Assembly (NCBI GenBank): GCA_020722965.1
Contig: DYJT01000001.1
Location: 166,411-221,905 of the forward strand
Length of the DNA: 55,495 nt
Direction of reading: 5' to 3'
Source of the DNA: Brachyspira murdochii
Lineage (GTDB): Bacteria > Spirochaetota > JAAYUW01
Shown: piece by piece, positions 28,312 through 37,282 of the stretch
How the letters are laid out: each line of letters opens with the position of its first letter
How positions within the stretch are numbered: position 1 is the first letter of the stretch
Notes under the pieces: generated by a model
Told to the model about the DNA's origin: nothing
Database searches by the model: none
The model's input: only the letters and a program-made list of their open reading frames with translations
Translations under genes and position numbers: made by a program

Positions 28312-29436
28312 ATGGTTTTATCATATATTCAAGAATTTTTTTTAAAAGTTTTTAATATAAAAAATGATATTTTAAAATATATAATTCCAATATTTCTTAT
28401 TCTATTGACTCTTGCTTTATATTTTTTAATTAAATTTTTAATTTTTACTATAATGAGTTTCTATATTTTTAAAAAAACAAAAATTGATAAAGAATCGCTA
28501 AAGATTCTATTAAAACCTTTCCAAAAGAGATTTTTTTTCTTGATCATAATATTTTTGATCTATTTTTTGTTTAATCCAATCCTTAAGGAAGGAGTCTTTC
28601 AAAGATACTTTTATCTTACATTTTCAATTTTAATAACCTTGGCCTTATCACAAATATTTATGTCAATTATAGAACTAATATTAAGAACTAAATTTGTCGA
28701 AAAATTGGATAGATCAGAGACCAAGAAATGGATTAAAACTGTAAATATTGTTTTTAAAATATTGATATGGTTTTTGACAATTTTGCTTATTTTAAATATT
28801 TTAGGAATTAAAATAAGTAATTTACTTACAGGTCTTGGAATAAGTGGTGTTATAATTGCTCTTGCAACTCAAAGTATTTTTACGGATCTTTTTAGTTATA
28901 TAACAATTCTTGCCGATAAACCATTTGAGGTTGGTGATTTTATCTCCTATGATAATCTATCTGGAACAGTTGAGTTCATAGGAATCAAATCCACAAGGAT
29001 AAGAATACTCGATGGTGAACAACTTATAATCCCAAATACTGTTCTTACTGGAAGCAAATTAAGAAATTTCAGAAACCTTGGAAAAAGAAGGGTTTATGTC
29101 CAACTTAAATTAGAAATTTCGACTCCTATCACCAAAATAGAAAAGTTGCAATCGCTTATCAATTCATTGGTTGCAAACAATAAGCAAATGGAGATGGAAA
29201 GGTGTTATATAACTACTATTATAGATTCTATGATACAATTTGACCTGTATTTTTATATAACCACAAAAGATTTTCAGGAATTTTTAAAACTAAAACATGA
29301 ATTTATGATTGAAATATTAAAGATAATTAAAAAGGAAAAATTAAAGTTGGTATCAAATATTCATAATATAGAAGTACTAGGAGGAGATAAAAAATTAGAG
29401 GGTGATAAAACAAGGAGATTCGATGAAAAACATTAA
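28312..29436 (+). CDS. MscS family mechanosensitive ion channel
   Basis: Inner-membrane channel of 374 residues that opens under membrane tension to release osmolytes. Four or five hydrophobic helices come first. The pore-lining TM3 and beta domain follow: LLTGLGISGVIIALATQSIFTDLFSYITIL, then PFEVGDFISY, GTVEFIGIKSTRIR and DGEQLIIPNTVL. The C-terminal alpha/beta vestibule is present. There is no strong ribosome site before the ATG. The gene overlaps the start of the M28 peptidase by 14 bp, which suggests a small operon with the two genes after it. It is an MscS/YnaI-size member, not one of the giant MscK types. Confidence 0.93.
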   Translation: MVLSYIQEFFLKVFNIKNDILKYIIPIFLILLTLALYFLIKFLIFTIMSFYIFKKTKIDKESLKILLKPFQKRFFFLIIIFLIYFLFNPILKEGVFQRYFYLTFSILITLALSQIFMSIIELILRTKFVEKLDRSETKKWIKTVNIVFKILIWFLTILLILNILGIKISNLLTGLGISGVIIALATQSIFTDLFSYITILADKPFEVGDFISYDNLSGTVEFIGIKSTRIRILDGEQLIIPNTVLTGSKLRNFRNLGKRRVYVQLKLEISTPITKIEKLQSLINSLVANNKQMEMERCYITTIIDSMIQFDLYFYITTKDFQEFLKLKHEFMIEILKIIKKEKLKLVSNIHNIEVLGGDKKLEGDKTRRFDEKH

Positions 29437-30877
29437 ATTCAAAAACCTGTTTTATTTAATTATGCTTATAATCTCTTTATTAATCCTGTCCTTTCAGACA
29501 GTTACTACAACCTTTTTATTTAATGCGCAGCAAACCTATTCATATGTTAAAGAACTGGCTTCTCCGGTATATCAAGGAAGAAAGCCATCTACAGAAGGGA
29601 ATTTAAAAGCCCTTGATTTTGCTGAAAATGAGCTATTAAAATCTGGTTATAAAGTAATAAGGCAACCATTTACTGCCCTGATTCCAATTCTTGCTCAAAC
29701 CCCAAAGTTAGAATTGATAGATGAAAATAATCAGATTATTAATTCTTTTGTTCATAGAAAGGATTTCAGGGAATCTTTGAGTGGATATTCTGGTGATGGT
29801 GAAGCTGAAACTAAGTTTATTGTAGATGGTTTAAGTTCGAATGATATCAAAGGGAAGATCTTTGAAAATTCAATAGTCATAGTTAATAACGATTATAACT
29901 ATAGAGAAGATCAGGATTATAATTATATAAAGGCAAAAGTTAAAGCAATATTGGTTCCAACATCAGATTATGCAGTCAGTAAGGCAAGTGGTTTTCCTGG
30001 ATATAATAAAGAATCATTTTTAAATAAAAGTAATAAAATAGTAAAATTTGCAATTACTTATGAAACCTTTAATCTTTTAAAATCTAAATGTGAGATTTTG
30101 CAAGAGAATATTTTAGTCTCGAAATCGGTTAAATTAAGGGCTAGCTCAAAACTTTTTTTTAAAAAGGTTCAAACAGAAAACATAATAGCCTTATTTGATG
30201 ATTCATCAGATAAAAATTATCTAGGATTTTCTGCTCATATAGATCATCTTGGTGCCGATCCGGATGGTTCATATTTTCCTGGTGCTTTGGATAACGCTTC
30301 AGGCACGGCTTTTACTATGGAGATAGCAAGAGTTCTTGCAGCATATAAGGATAGATTAACGGTAAAACCAATCGCAATTCTATTTAATGCCGAAGAAAAT
30401 GGACTTGTAGGTTCACATTATTTTGTTAGATCTGGATTCATCAATCTTTCAAAATTGCAGCTTATCAACAGTGATATGGTCGGCTCGGTAGAACCGGTGG
30501 CTTATAATCTGCTATATTATCAAGGTAATAAGTTGAATCATCCAGCAAAAAATTTTGCAATTTTATTAAAGAATTTTGGTGAAAGAAATAATTTTTACAT
30601 TTCAATCAATAACATAAGTGGCGATACAGATCATTACTTTTTTAATGAGGCTGGATATACAGCCGTTAGTTTTAATCAATTCCCCCCAGAGTTTTATCAT
30701 ACATATAATGACACTGCCAATCAGGTAAGTGAAGAAGAGTTGGGTAATTTTGGTAGATTTATAGAGCAATTTATCCTTGAAAATTATACAGTTAAAACTC
30801 AATCTTTATCCAGCTTTCTTATGGTTATCTTTTCATTGGCGTTGATATTATCCTTAAAAGGTAAAAATTATAGATAA
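29423..30877 (+). CDS. Exported M28 family metallopeptidase
   Basis: Zinc aminopeptidase-like protein of 484 residues with an N-terminal signal peptide or anchor (KFKNLFYLIMLIISLLILS). A PA-like inserted domain covers roughly residues 80-230, and the M28 catalytic domain follows. Zinc ligands appear in order: His-x-Asp in SAHIDHLGAD, the bridging Asp in GALDNASG, the Glu-Glu pair in LFNAEENGLVGS, Asp in NSDMVG, and His in GDTDHYFF. The C-terminus ends in a second hydrophobic helix (LSSFLMVIFSLALILSL), so it may be anchored at both ends with the active domain outside. The start is the ATG at 29423, five bases after AAGGAG. It probably trims peptides in the periplasm. Confidence 0.92.
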   Translation: MKNIKFKNLFYLIMLIISLLILSFQTVTTTFLFNAQQTYSYVKELASPVYQGRKPSTEGNLKALDFAENELLKSGYKVIRQPFTALIPILAQTPKLELIDENNQIINSFVHRKDFRESLSGYSGDGEAETKFIVDGLSSNDIKGKIFENSIVIVNNDYNYREDQDYNYIKAKVKAILVPTSDYAVSKASGFPGYNKESFLNKSNKIVKFAITYETFNLLKSKCEILQENILVSKSVKLRASSKLFFKKVQTENIIALFDDSSDKNYLGFSAHIDHLGADPDGSYFPGALDNASGTAFTMEIARVLAAYKDRLTVKPIAILFNAEENGLVGSHYFVRSGFINLSKLQLINSDMVGSVEPVAYNLLYYQGNKLNHPAKNFAILLKNFGERNNFYISINNISGDTDHYFFNEAGYTAVSFNQFPPEFYHTYNDTANQVSEEELGNFGRFIEQFILENYTVKTQSLSSFLMVIFSLALILSLKGKNYR

Positions 30878-31818
30878 TGCTAAAGTTTTTTGAGGAATAT
30901 TATGATTTTTTGAGTAAACAATTTTCAATTTCAGTTTGTCAGAAGATAATTAATGGCTTTAATAAAAAAAGATTTACGACATTTAGAATAAATACCATAA
31001 AAAAAGATGTCGATGAGATTTTAAAAGATTTAAAAGACAAGAAGATAGATTACAAAAAGGCTAATTTTTATAATAATGCCTTTTATTTTACCGAAATAAA
31101 AGAGACAAAAGCATTAAAATTGCAACAGATCAATGATGGTTATATCTATCTTCAAAGTTTCTCGAGTATGCTTCCTTCTATTATATTAAACCCGTCTGAA
31201 GGGGAAAAAATTCTCGATATAACAGCGGCTCCTGGAAGTAAAACATCATTAATGGCTTCTTTATCCGATAACAAAGCTATTATCTATGCTAATGAAAAGG
31301 ATAAGATAAGATTTGAAAGACTAAAATATAATATGAATCTGCTTGGTTGTAATGTTAATTTGCTTAATGAAAAGGCAGAAAACTTACACCAAAGATTCAT
31401 TCTTTTTTTTGATAAAATCCTTGTTGACGCTCCCTGTAGCGGTGAAGGTAGATTCCAGATAAATGAAAAAAGCACATTCTCAAATTGGTCACAAGATCAA
31501 GTTGAGAAATATAGTAATTTGCAAAAAAAAATACTTGATAGCGCATTAAAAACATTGAAAGACAATGGTCTATGTGTATATTCAACATGCACTTTAAATA
31601 AAATTGAAAATGAGCAGGTCATAGAAGAGATCTCAAAAGACTTTCAATTACAACCGATTGACAAAATTGATATATTGAATAACATTTCTAATGTTCATAT
31701 TACAAATATAACAAAAGGCAAATTACAAATACCTGTTTATAGAATATTACCTTCAGAACTTTTTGAGGGATTTACAATAATTATTTTTAAAAAGTTAAAG
31801 AGGTACTCAAATGATTGA
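30877..31818 (+). CDS. RsmB/NOL1/Nop2/Sun-type RNA m5C methyltransferase
   Basis: SAM-dependent methyltransferase of 313 residues that should make 5-methylcytosine in rRNA or tRNA. The core carries the SAM site DITAAPGSKTS (motif I), then DAPCSGEGRF (motif IV) and YSTCTLNKIENE (motif VI). Both catalytic cysteines (in PCSG and STCTL) are present. There is a short N-terminal RNA-binding part, but no NusB-like domain as in RsmB and no long C-terminal extension as in RsmF, so the target is unclear. The ATG overlaps the peptidase stop by one base, and the 3' end overlaps the next ABC ATPase by 8 bp. Confidence 0.9.
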   Translation: MLKFFEEYYDFLSKQFSISVCQKIINGFNKKRFTTFRINTIKKDVDEILKDLKDKKIDYKKANFYNNAFYFTEIKETKALKLQQINDGYIYLQSFSSMLPSIILNPSEGEKILDITAAPGSKTSLMASLSDNKAIIYANEKDKIRFERLKYNMNLLGCNVNLLNEKAENLHQRFILFFDKILVDAPCSGEGRFQINEKSTFSNWSQDQVEKYSNLQKKILDSALKTLKDNGLCVYSTCTLNKIENEQVIEEISKDFQLQPIDKIDILNNISNVHITNITKGKLQIPVYRILPSELFEGFTIIIFKKLKRYSND

Positions 31819-32533
31819 GATTGAAAACTTATCAAAATCATATGTTGCCAGCAAAAGAGCAGTAGATAGCTTAAGTTTAAATATCGGTAATGGTGAAATT
31901 TTTGGATTTCTGGGACCAAATGGTGCCGGTAAAACTACTACATTAAAGATGGTAACAGGTATTTTGAATCCAGATTCTGGCGATGTGCTTATAAATAACT
32001 ACTCAATAAAGAAAGATCCCGAATTGGCAAAACAGAATTTTGGATATGTCCCAGATAATTCTGATATTATTTGGAGGCTTAAAGGGATAGAATATTTAAA
32101 TTTTCTGGCAGATGTCTACAAGATATCAAAAGAAAAGAGAAAAGAAAGTATAGAACACATTTCAGAGATTTTTGATTTCAAAGATAACCTTAATAATTAT
32201 ATTTCGACATATTCCAGAGGTATGAAGCAAAAACTTATACTAATCGGATCGTTAATTCATGATCCTCAAAACTGGATACTTGATGAACCAATTGTCGGAC
32301 TGGATCCTGTAATGGCTCATGCTCTTAAAGATCTTATGAAACAACTTTCAATAAAGGGTAAAGCTATATTCTTTTCTACACATATTCTTGAAATTGCCCA
32401 GCAGTTATGCGATAGAGTGGGAATAATAAATAAGGGGAAATTAATATTTGTAGGAACATTTAGTGAACTTCAGGCGATGAGGAATCAACAAGCCTCATTG
32501 GAAGAACTATTTTTGGAGTTGGTAGATGAATAA
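31811..32533 (+). CDS. ABC-2 type exporter ATP-binding protein
   Basis: Single ABC domain of 240 residues: Walker A GPNGAGKTTTLK, Q-loop PDNSDIIWRLKG, signature YSRGMKQKL (an SxGxxQ variant usual in CcmA/NatA-type ATPases), Walker B NWILDEPIVGLDP and a switch His in FFSTHILEIAQQ. It belongs to the drug/Na+/bacteriocin exporter class rather than the importers elsewhere in the window. It overlaps the methyltransferase gene by 8 bp and the permease gene by 8 bp, so the ATPase and permease form one exporter. The exported substrate is unknown. Confidence 0.92.
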   Translation: MIEIENLSKSYVASKRAVDSLSLNIGNGEIFGFLGPNGAGKTTTLKMVTGILNPDSGDVLINNYSIKKDPELAKQNFGYVPDNSDIIWRLKGIEYLNFLADVYKISKEKRKESIEHISEIFDFKDNLNNYISTYSRGMKQKLILIGSLIHDPQNWILDEPIVGLDPVMAHALKDLMKQLSIKGKAIFFSTHILEIAQQLCDRVGIINKGKLIFVGTFSELQAMRNQQASLEELFLELVDE

Positions 32534-34331
32534 GGTATTTTCGTATTTAATTAATCTATATATAAAACAACTTCTTTTTACCAAATTTGCATCGCCTAAA
32601 ACTTCAGCCAAAACCCTAAATAAGGCAAAAGATATAATAAAAAAATCTGGATTTGTCTTATTGATCATATACAGCATTGGCTTTTTACTTTTGTTTTGGG
32701 GTTTTATCTCGTTGTATATCTTTTCATCTATCGATAAAATAGATGAAAACATTGATAGTATAGAGGAAATTAGTCATATAAAAGATAATATCGTTTCAAT
32801 TAGCATCAGTTTGATTCTATCCATCCTGGGTTTCTTAAATGTAATAATAACATTTTTATCTGTTAACTTTTTTTTAAATTTAAATTCATCGGATGAGATT
32901 TTATTGAGTCTACCAATTAAAAGTACTACTTTATTTTCAGCAAAAGTTTTTACAATTTCATTAACAAATGGTTTATTATTTATCCTGATGAATATAGTGA
33001 TGTTTTTTGTCTATGGATATATAGCAAAAGTTACTATAGATTATTATTTTATATTTATAATTCAATCTATCTCTATTCAATTTTTTTCATCATTAATAGC
33101 TATTATTTTATCTTTACTGCTGGTAAATATATTTAAATTTCTTAGAAATAAAGATTTGATAACTTACCTATCTATTTTTATATTTTTACCGATTATCATA
33201 GCTTATAATTTATTGATACAGCAGTTTATGCAAAATCCAGCAATGATTCAAAATTCATTAATCAATCTAATTTTAAACAATTCCAAAATTTTAACTTCTA
33301 TAAAATGGGTATTGGGGCCAATATATCTTTATTCAAGTTATATCGCTAAATCAGTTGTCGAAACTGATATACTACATAGGTATTTTCATTATTTTATACA
33401 GATATTAATCATAATTGGATTTTTCATTCTTACAATTTTAATTTTTTCACCAATATATAAAAAACTCCTTTTGCTTACCAATATTCAAAGGGATAAAAAG
33501 GAAAGAAAGAGAGGAAGATATTTTAGTTTAAAACAAAATTCTACCTTTTTCGCTCTTTTCAAAAAGGAAATTATTTCAACTTATAGAGAACCAACATATT
33601 TTATAAATGGCCCATTCGTAATAATCTTACTCCCTATAATATTTGGAGTACTTATTTTTTTCCAATCAAAAAACAATAGTGAATTGAAGAATATTATTAA
33701 TATAATTTTATCGAATAAAGATGTAATAAACTTTTTAGCTCCAATATTAGTTGGAAGCTCATTTTTAATAGGAGATTTTAGTAATATAACAAGTACTGCC
33801 ATATCAAGGGAAGGGAAGAATTTTGGTATTTTAAAAACTCTTCCTATTAAACCAGAAAACTACATCAGTAGTAAATTAGCCCATGGATTACTTTTAACTA
33901 CATTTGGTTCATTTTTAATCGCAGTATTGGTATATTACCTATTAAAAATAAATATTATAATTCTCCTTTTAATAACAATAATTTCGGTAATATCTTCGGT
34001 TTTATTTCATGTAATAGCATTATTCATAGACATGGCAAGACCTAAATTGAACTGGGATAATCCAATAATAGCTATGAAACAGAATATAAATGCCGTAATA
34101 TCTATATTTTTGGCGATGGGTTATTCTATATTACTATTTTTTCAAACAAAATATTTTTTAAAATTTGTTAATTCTATAACATTTAAACTCCTACCAAATG
34201 TTAATAATCAATTGATTTTATTATATTTTTCGTTATTATTGCTTTTAATCCTGGTAATAATTGAAAATCTTCTAATATATTTTATCTTTATTTCAAGATT
34301 AAAAAGAGAATACTATAAAATAGAATTATAA
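32526..34331 (+). CDS. ABC-2 type exporter permease, large
   Basis: Polytopic membrane protein of 601 residues with about 12 to 14 hydrophobic helices and one large cytoplasmic loop near the middle (LLTNIQRDKKERKRGRYFSL, followed by FALFKKEIISTYREPTYF). The layout resembles the large ABC exporter permeases of Firmicutes (YthQ/YhaP-like), where two six-helix halves are fused. GGAG lies seven bases before the ATG, inside the end of the ATPase gene. With the preceding ATPase it should form a homodimeric or fused exporter. The substrate is unknown. It is the last gene before the tRNA-Ser promoter. Confidence 0.8.
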   Translation: MNKVFSYLINLYIKQLLFTKFASPKTSAKTLNKAKDIIKKSGFVLLIIYSIGFLLLFWGFISLYIFSSIDKIDENIDSIEEISHIKDNIVSISISLILSILGFLNVIITFLSVNFFLNLNSSDEILLSLPIKSTTLFSAKVFTISLTNGLLFILMNIVMFFVYGYIAKVTIDYYFIFIIQSISIQFFSSLIAIILSLLLVNIFKFLRNKDLITYLSIFIFLPIIIAYNLLIQQFMQNPAMIQNSLINLILNNSKILTSIKWVLGPIYLYSSYIAKSVVETDILHRYFHYFIQILIIIGFFILTILIFSPIYKKLLLLTNIQRDKKERKRGRYFSLKQNSTFFALFKKEIISTYREPTYFINGPFVIILLPIIFGVLIFFQSKNNSELKNIINIILSNKDVINFLAPILVGSSFLIGDFSNITSTAISREGKNFGILKTLPIKPENYISSKLAHGLLLTTFGSFLIAVLVYYLLKINIIILLLITIISVISSVLFHVIALFIDMARPKLNWDNPIIAMKQNINAVISIFLAMGYSILLFFQTKYFLKFVNSITFKLLPNVNNQLILLYFSLLLLLILVIIENLLIYFIFISRLKREYYKIEL

Positions 34332-34338
34332 AAAGAAC

Positions 34339-34366
34339 TTGACGGAATTGCGCTTAATGATAATTT
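34339..34366 (+). promoter_or_regulatory. Putative promoter of tRNA-Ser and SRP RNA
   Basis: TTGACG at 34339-34344, 16-bp spacer, TAATTT at 34361-34366. The tRNA begins 16 bases further on. GATAAT at 34359 overlaps and could serve instead. Confidence 0.45.
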
Positions 34367-34381
34367 GATTTTACATTTTGT

Positions 34382-34470
34382 GGAAGGGTGACCGAGAGGC
34401 TGAAGGTGCACGCTTGGAAAGCGTGTGTACGGGTAAAACTGTACCAGGGGTTCAAATCCCCTCCCTTCCG
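34382..34470 (+). tRNA. tRNA-Ser (anticodon GGA)
   Basis: An 89-base class II tRNA. Acceptor GGAAGGG pairs with CCCTTCC. The anticodon stem CACGC/GCGTG encloses loop TTGGAAA with anticodon GGA at 34416-34418, reading TCC and TCT. A long variable arm (GTACGGG...ACTGTAC) and the T-arm AGGGG-TTCAAAT-CCCCT follow. The discriminator is G, as expected for serine. CCA is not encoded. Confidence 0.97.
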
Positions 34471-34472
34471 TT

Positions 34473-34578
34473 ACTGCAATCTGCCACCCTTGCGTGTTTG
34501 ACCTATTGAACCCTGCCAGGTCCTAGCGGAAGCAACAGTAGATAGGAAGAATACGGCAAGGATTTGGTAGGTTGCAGT
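34473..34578 (+). ncRNA. ffs: Signal recognition particle RNA (4.5S type)
   Basis: About 106 bases forming one long hairpin. The ends ACTGCAA (34473-34479) and TTGCAGT (34572-34578) pair, and inner segments continue the stem (TGCCACCCTTGC against GCAAGG...TTGGTAGG). The apical part CCAGGTCC...GGAAGCAACAG at 34517-34537 is the conserved Ffh-binding domain with its GGAA tetraloop region and asymmetric loop. There is no room for an Alu domain, so this is the small form. A T-run (34581-34585) right after the closing stem would end transcription. It lies two bases after tRNA-Ser and just before dnaX, an order known from Bacillus. Confidence 0.92.
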
Positions 34579-34610
34579 TGTTTTTATATTCAAATTATTT
34601 CGGTAAAATA

Positions 34611-36302
34611 ATGGCTAATGATAGTGAAAATAAATCTTTTACTTCAAAAGATATTATAACATTAAAATTTCGACCTCAGAAATTCTCTGAATTCATAGGA
34701 CAACCACAGGTTGTCATTCCTTTAACAAATTCTATTACAAATGGTAAGATTCATCATGCTTATCTGTTTTATGGTCCAAGGGGCGTTGGTAAAACATCTG
34801 CTGCCAGGATTCTTGCAAAAATGCTAAATTGTCTGGATTTTAAAGAGGGAGAACCTTGTTTAAAATGTGATAATTGTTTGGAGATATCTAATGGTATTTC
34901 TCCCGATGTAATTGAAATCGATGGCGCATCAAATAGAGGGATTGACGAAATAAGAAATCTTCAAAATAATTTAGTATATGCGCCAACTAAATCTAGATAT
35001 AAAATATACATAATAGACGAAGTTCACATGCTTACAAAAGAAGCATTTAATGCCCTATTAAAAACTCTGGAAGAACCACCAGAGCATGTTATTTTTATAT
35101 TTGCAACAACAGAGATACATAAAGTTATACCTACAATCCGTTCGAGATGCCAGCAATATCAATTCACTCTTTTTAAAATAACAGAAATCGCTTCACAGAT
35201 TATAAAAATATTGAAAGAATATAATGTAACATATGAAGATGAAGTTCCTGCAATAATTGCTAAATATGGTAATGGTTCGATGCGAGATGCATTATCAATA
35301 CTCTCACAGATTCTATCTTACAATGATAAAGAAATAAAGATAGAAACAGTATACAATTTATTAGGTATACATTCATTGGATTTTATAAGAATGATTTTCG
35401 AAAAGATATCTTCAAATGATATTGCAGGAATATATTCGACCTGCTCTCAGATGTATTATCAAGGAATTAGCCTGGATAATATCACGACTCAAATACTCGA
35501 GTTTATAAGACTAATAACTCTTTTAAAAAATGGTATCGAGGATATAAATGTATTAAATCAGGCTTTTACCGATTTTAACAAATTAACTTCATTATCCGAG
35601 AATTTTTCTACAAAAAAACTTGTCTTAATGGCTAAAAAGATAATTGAATTTCAAAAATCGGTATCTTTATGGTCAAATCCTTTTTTTGCCTTCGAAAATT
35701 TACTTGTTAGTTTTGTTTATGATGATTTTTATATTACATCATCTGAATTATTATCTAAAGTTCAGGAAGGGATTAACAATTTAAATAAAGCATTTAACAT
35801 AGTCGGAGGAAAACCCGAAGAAATTTTATTAAAAAAGGTTCCTGTATTAAGCAATCAAACCGCATTAAAAATTGAGCAAAAAAAAGCTATCGAAGATAAT
35901 CAACTAAAAGATGAAGAGAAAAAAGATGAAAATGTCAATATCTCAAATGATTTAAAAGCAATTCTTGACCTATCGAATAATATTAAGGAAGAAGAAAAAG
36001 CTGAAAAAACGGGATCTACAATAGATAGCATTCAAGACACTTTTACAATAGATGCAATAAAATCAAATACGACAAGAATAGAAGATTTAAAAGACAATAC
36101 TGTAAAAGATACTATAAAAGTTAACAGCATGCGAACGGATGATTTAAAAGATAATATTAAAGATAATATTACAGAAGATACAAATTTAAATAATTTTGCT
36201 AATAAATTAAAAACCAGATTAGAAAAAAAAATTGAAGATGAAGAAATTCCAGAACCTTTTAAGAAATTGAAGAAATACATGAATGGTAATTATAGGGAGT
36301 AA
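34611..36302 (+). CDS. dnaX: DNA polymerase III subunit gamma/tau
   Basis: Clamp-loader ATPase of 563 residues that loads the sliding clamp and links polymerase to helicase. The AAA+ part has LKFRPQKFSEFIGQ, Walker A GPRGVGKTSAAR, the four-Cys zinc site (NCLDFKEGEPCLKCDNC), Walker B IYIIDEVHML and sensor FIFATTE. Domain III runs to about residue 370. The tail is Asp/Lys/Asn/Thr rich, with a loose repeat (TTRIEDLKDN, then SMRTDDLKDN). An in-phase A AAA AAG heptamer lies at codons 408-409 (see the separate entry). The start is the ATG at 34611; an in-frame TTG at 34572 lies inside the SRP RNA. YbaB and RecR genes follow. Confidence 0.96.
   Translation: MANDSENKSFTSKDIITLKFRPQKFSEFIGQPQVVIPLTNSITNGKIHHAYLFYGPRGVGKTSAARILAKMLNCLDFKEGEPCLKCDNCLEISNGISPDVIEIDGASNRGIDEIRNLQNNLVYAPTKSRYKIYIIDEVHMLTKEAFNALLKTLEEPPEHVIFIFATTEIHKVIPTIRSRCQQYQFTLFKITEIASQIIKILKEYNVTYEDEVPAIIAKYGNGSMRDALSILSQILSYNDKEIKIETVYNLLGIHSLDFIRMIFEKISSNDIAGIYSTCSQMYYQGISLDNITTQILEFIRLITLLKNGIEDINVLNQAFTDFNKLTSLSENFSTKKLVLMAKKIIEFQKSVSLWSNPFFAFENLLVSFVYDDFYITSSELLSKVQEGINNLNKAFNIVGGKPEEILLKKVPVLSNQTALKIEQKKAIEDNQLKDEEKKDENVNISNDLKAILDLSNNIKEEEKAEKTGSTIDSIQDTFTIDAIKSNTTRIEDLKDNTVKDTIKVNSMRTDDLKDNIKDNITEDTNLNNFANKLKTRLEKKIEDEEIPEPFKKLKKYMNGNYRE
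35831..35837 (+). promoter_or_regulatory. Candidate -1 frameshift site (A AAA AAG) in dnaX
   Basis: The heptamer is in the correct phase: the zero frame reads TTA AAA AAG. A -1 slip would add 12 codons and stop at TGA (35873-35875), giving a ~421-residue gamma-like protein, close to the 431 of E. coli gamma. GGAGG at 35805-35809 lies 21 bases upstream, further than the ~10 in E. coli, and no strong downstream hairpin is visible. Confidence 0.4.
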
Positions 36303-36306
36303 AATA

Positions 36307-36645
36307 ATGTTTGATTTTAAAAAGATTTTAGATCAAGCTAAACAAATTGGTGCAAAAAGTCAAAAAATGAAAGAAGAGTTAGAAAAAATAGAAATTGAAG
36401 GAAAGGCTGGCGGAGACTTCGTAACCGTAAAGGGGACTGCTGGCGGTAAAATAAACAATGTGATTATATCTGACGAGCTTTTTTCCTTAAATGATAAGGG
36501 AGTTTTAGAAGATATGGTTAAAGGGGCATTTATAGACTTTTTGAATCAACAAAAAAGTAAAATTACAGAAATATCAAAACAACAGCTTGGAGATATTGAG
36601 CTTCCTGCGATGTTTGATTCACTTTTCGATTCTTTTAAATATTAA
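36307..36645 (+). CDS. YbaB/EbfC family nucleoid-associated protein
   Basis: Small DNA-binding protein of 112 residues. YbaB/EbfC dimers bind DNA and affect nucleoid structure and expression; EbfC of Borrelia is the best-studied spirochaete member. A helical N-terminus (FKKILDQAKQIGAKSQKMKEEL) is followed by the conserved core (GKAGGDFVTVKGTAGGKINNVIISDEL) and a C-terminal helix. AGGGAG is the ribosome site, eight bases before the ATG at 36307; an in-frame ATG at 36283 lies in the end of dnaX and has no such site. It lies between dnaX and recR, the standard bacterial order. Confidence 0.95.
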   Translation: MFDFKKILDQAKQIGAKSQKMKEELEKIEIEGKAGGDFVTVKGTAGGKINNVIISDELFSLNDKGVLEDMVKGAFIDFLNQQKSKITEISKQQLGDIELPAMFDSLFDSFKY

Positions 36646-36670
36646 TCTTCGCATTATTTAAGGTAACAAG

Positions 36671-37279
36671 ATGGCATTAAAAATACTTCAAAAGTTGCAA
36701 AGAGAATTGCAGAAGTTCCCATCTATCGGTGAAAAACTGGGAAGAAAATTAGCAATCTATATTATTACAAGAGATAAAGAGGATAATGATAAACTCATTG
36801 AATATTTAAAAGAGATAGAAACAAGTGTTTATACCTGTGAAGAATGCAATGCAATCGTGGAAAATGGAAATATCTGCGCTTTTTGCAAAGATGATAATAG
36901 AGAAAATAAGATTCTTGTAATACAGAATATTGAAGATTATCTTTTATTAAGCGAAAACAATCTCTTTAACGGTTATTACCATATTTTAGGGGGATTAATC
37001 TCTCCCCTTCGAGGGATAACTCCGGATAAACTTTCTATCGAAAAATTGATTTCTAGAATAGAAAAAAGAAAAATTGAAGAAATTATATTCGCTTTGCCCG
37101 AAACAAATGATGGACTCATAACCATGATATATATAAAAAATCTTATTAAAGAAAAATTTAATGCTCTTAAGTTCTCAAAAATTGCCCAGGGGATTCCAAT
37201 GGGAAGTAACCTTATGGATATTTCTTTACAGACAATTTCAAATTCAATAAAAAATAGAGAAGAAATAAAAGGAAGATGA
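36671..37279 (+). CDS. recR: Recombination protein RecR
   Basis: RecFOR-pathway protein of 202 residues that, with RecO, helps load RecA on gapped DNA. The N-terminal helix-hairpin-helix is FPSIGEKLGRKLA. A four-Cys zinc finger (CEECNAIVENGNICAFC) and a Toprim domain (ILVIQNIEDYLLLS, then YHILGGLISPLRGITPDKL) follow, and the family C-terminus is present (KIAQGIPMGSNLMDISLQTI). Ribosome site AAGG lies before the ATG. The gene follows ybaB after 25 bp and precedes cysS by 3 bp, so all four genes from dnaX to cysS probably form one transcript. Confidence 0.97.
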   Translation: MALKILQKLQRELQKFPSIGEKLGRKLAIYIITRDKEDNDKLIEYLKEIETSVYTCEECNAIVENGNICAFCKDDNRENKILVIQNIEDYLLLSENNLFNGYYHILGGLISPLRGITPDKLSIEKLISRIEKRKIEEIIFALPETNDGLITMIYIKNLIKEKFNALKFSKIAQGIPMGSNLMDISLQTISNSIKNREEIKGR

Positions 37280-37282
37280 AAA

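Noticed and set aside
36016..36186. Internal repeat domain in the tau tail of dnaX
   Set aside because: Two loose DLKDN-type copies only; low-complexity tails are normal in tau, so no separate domain is claimed.
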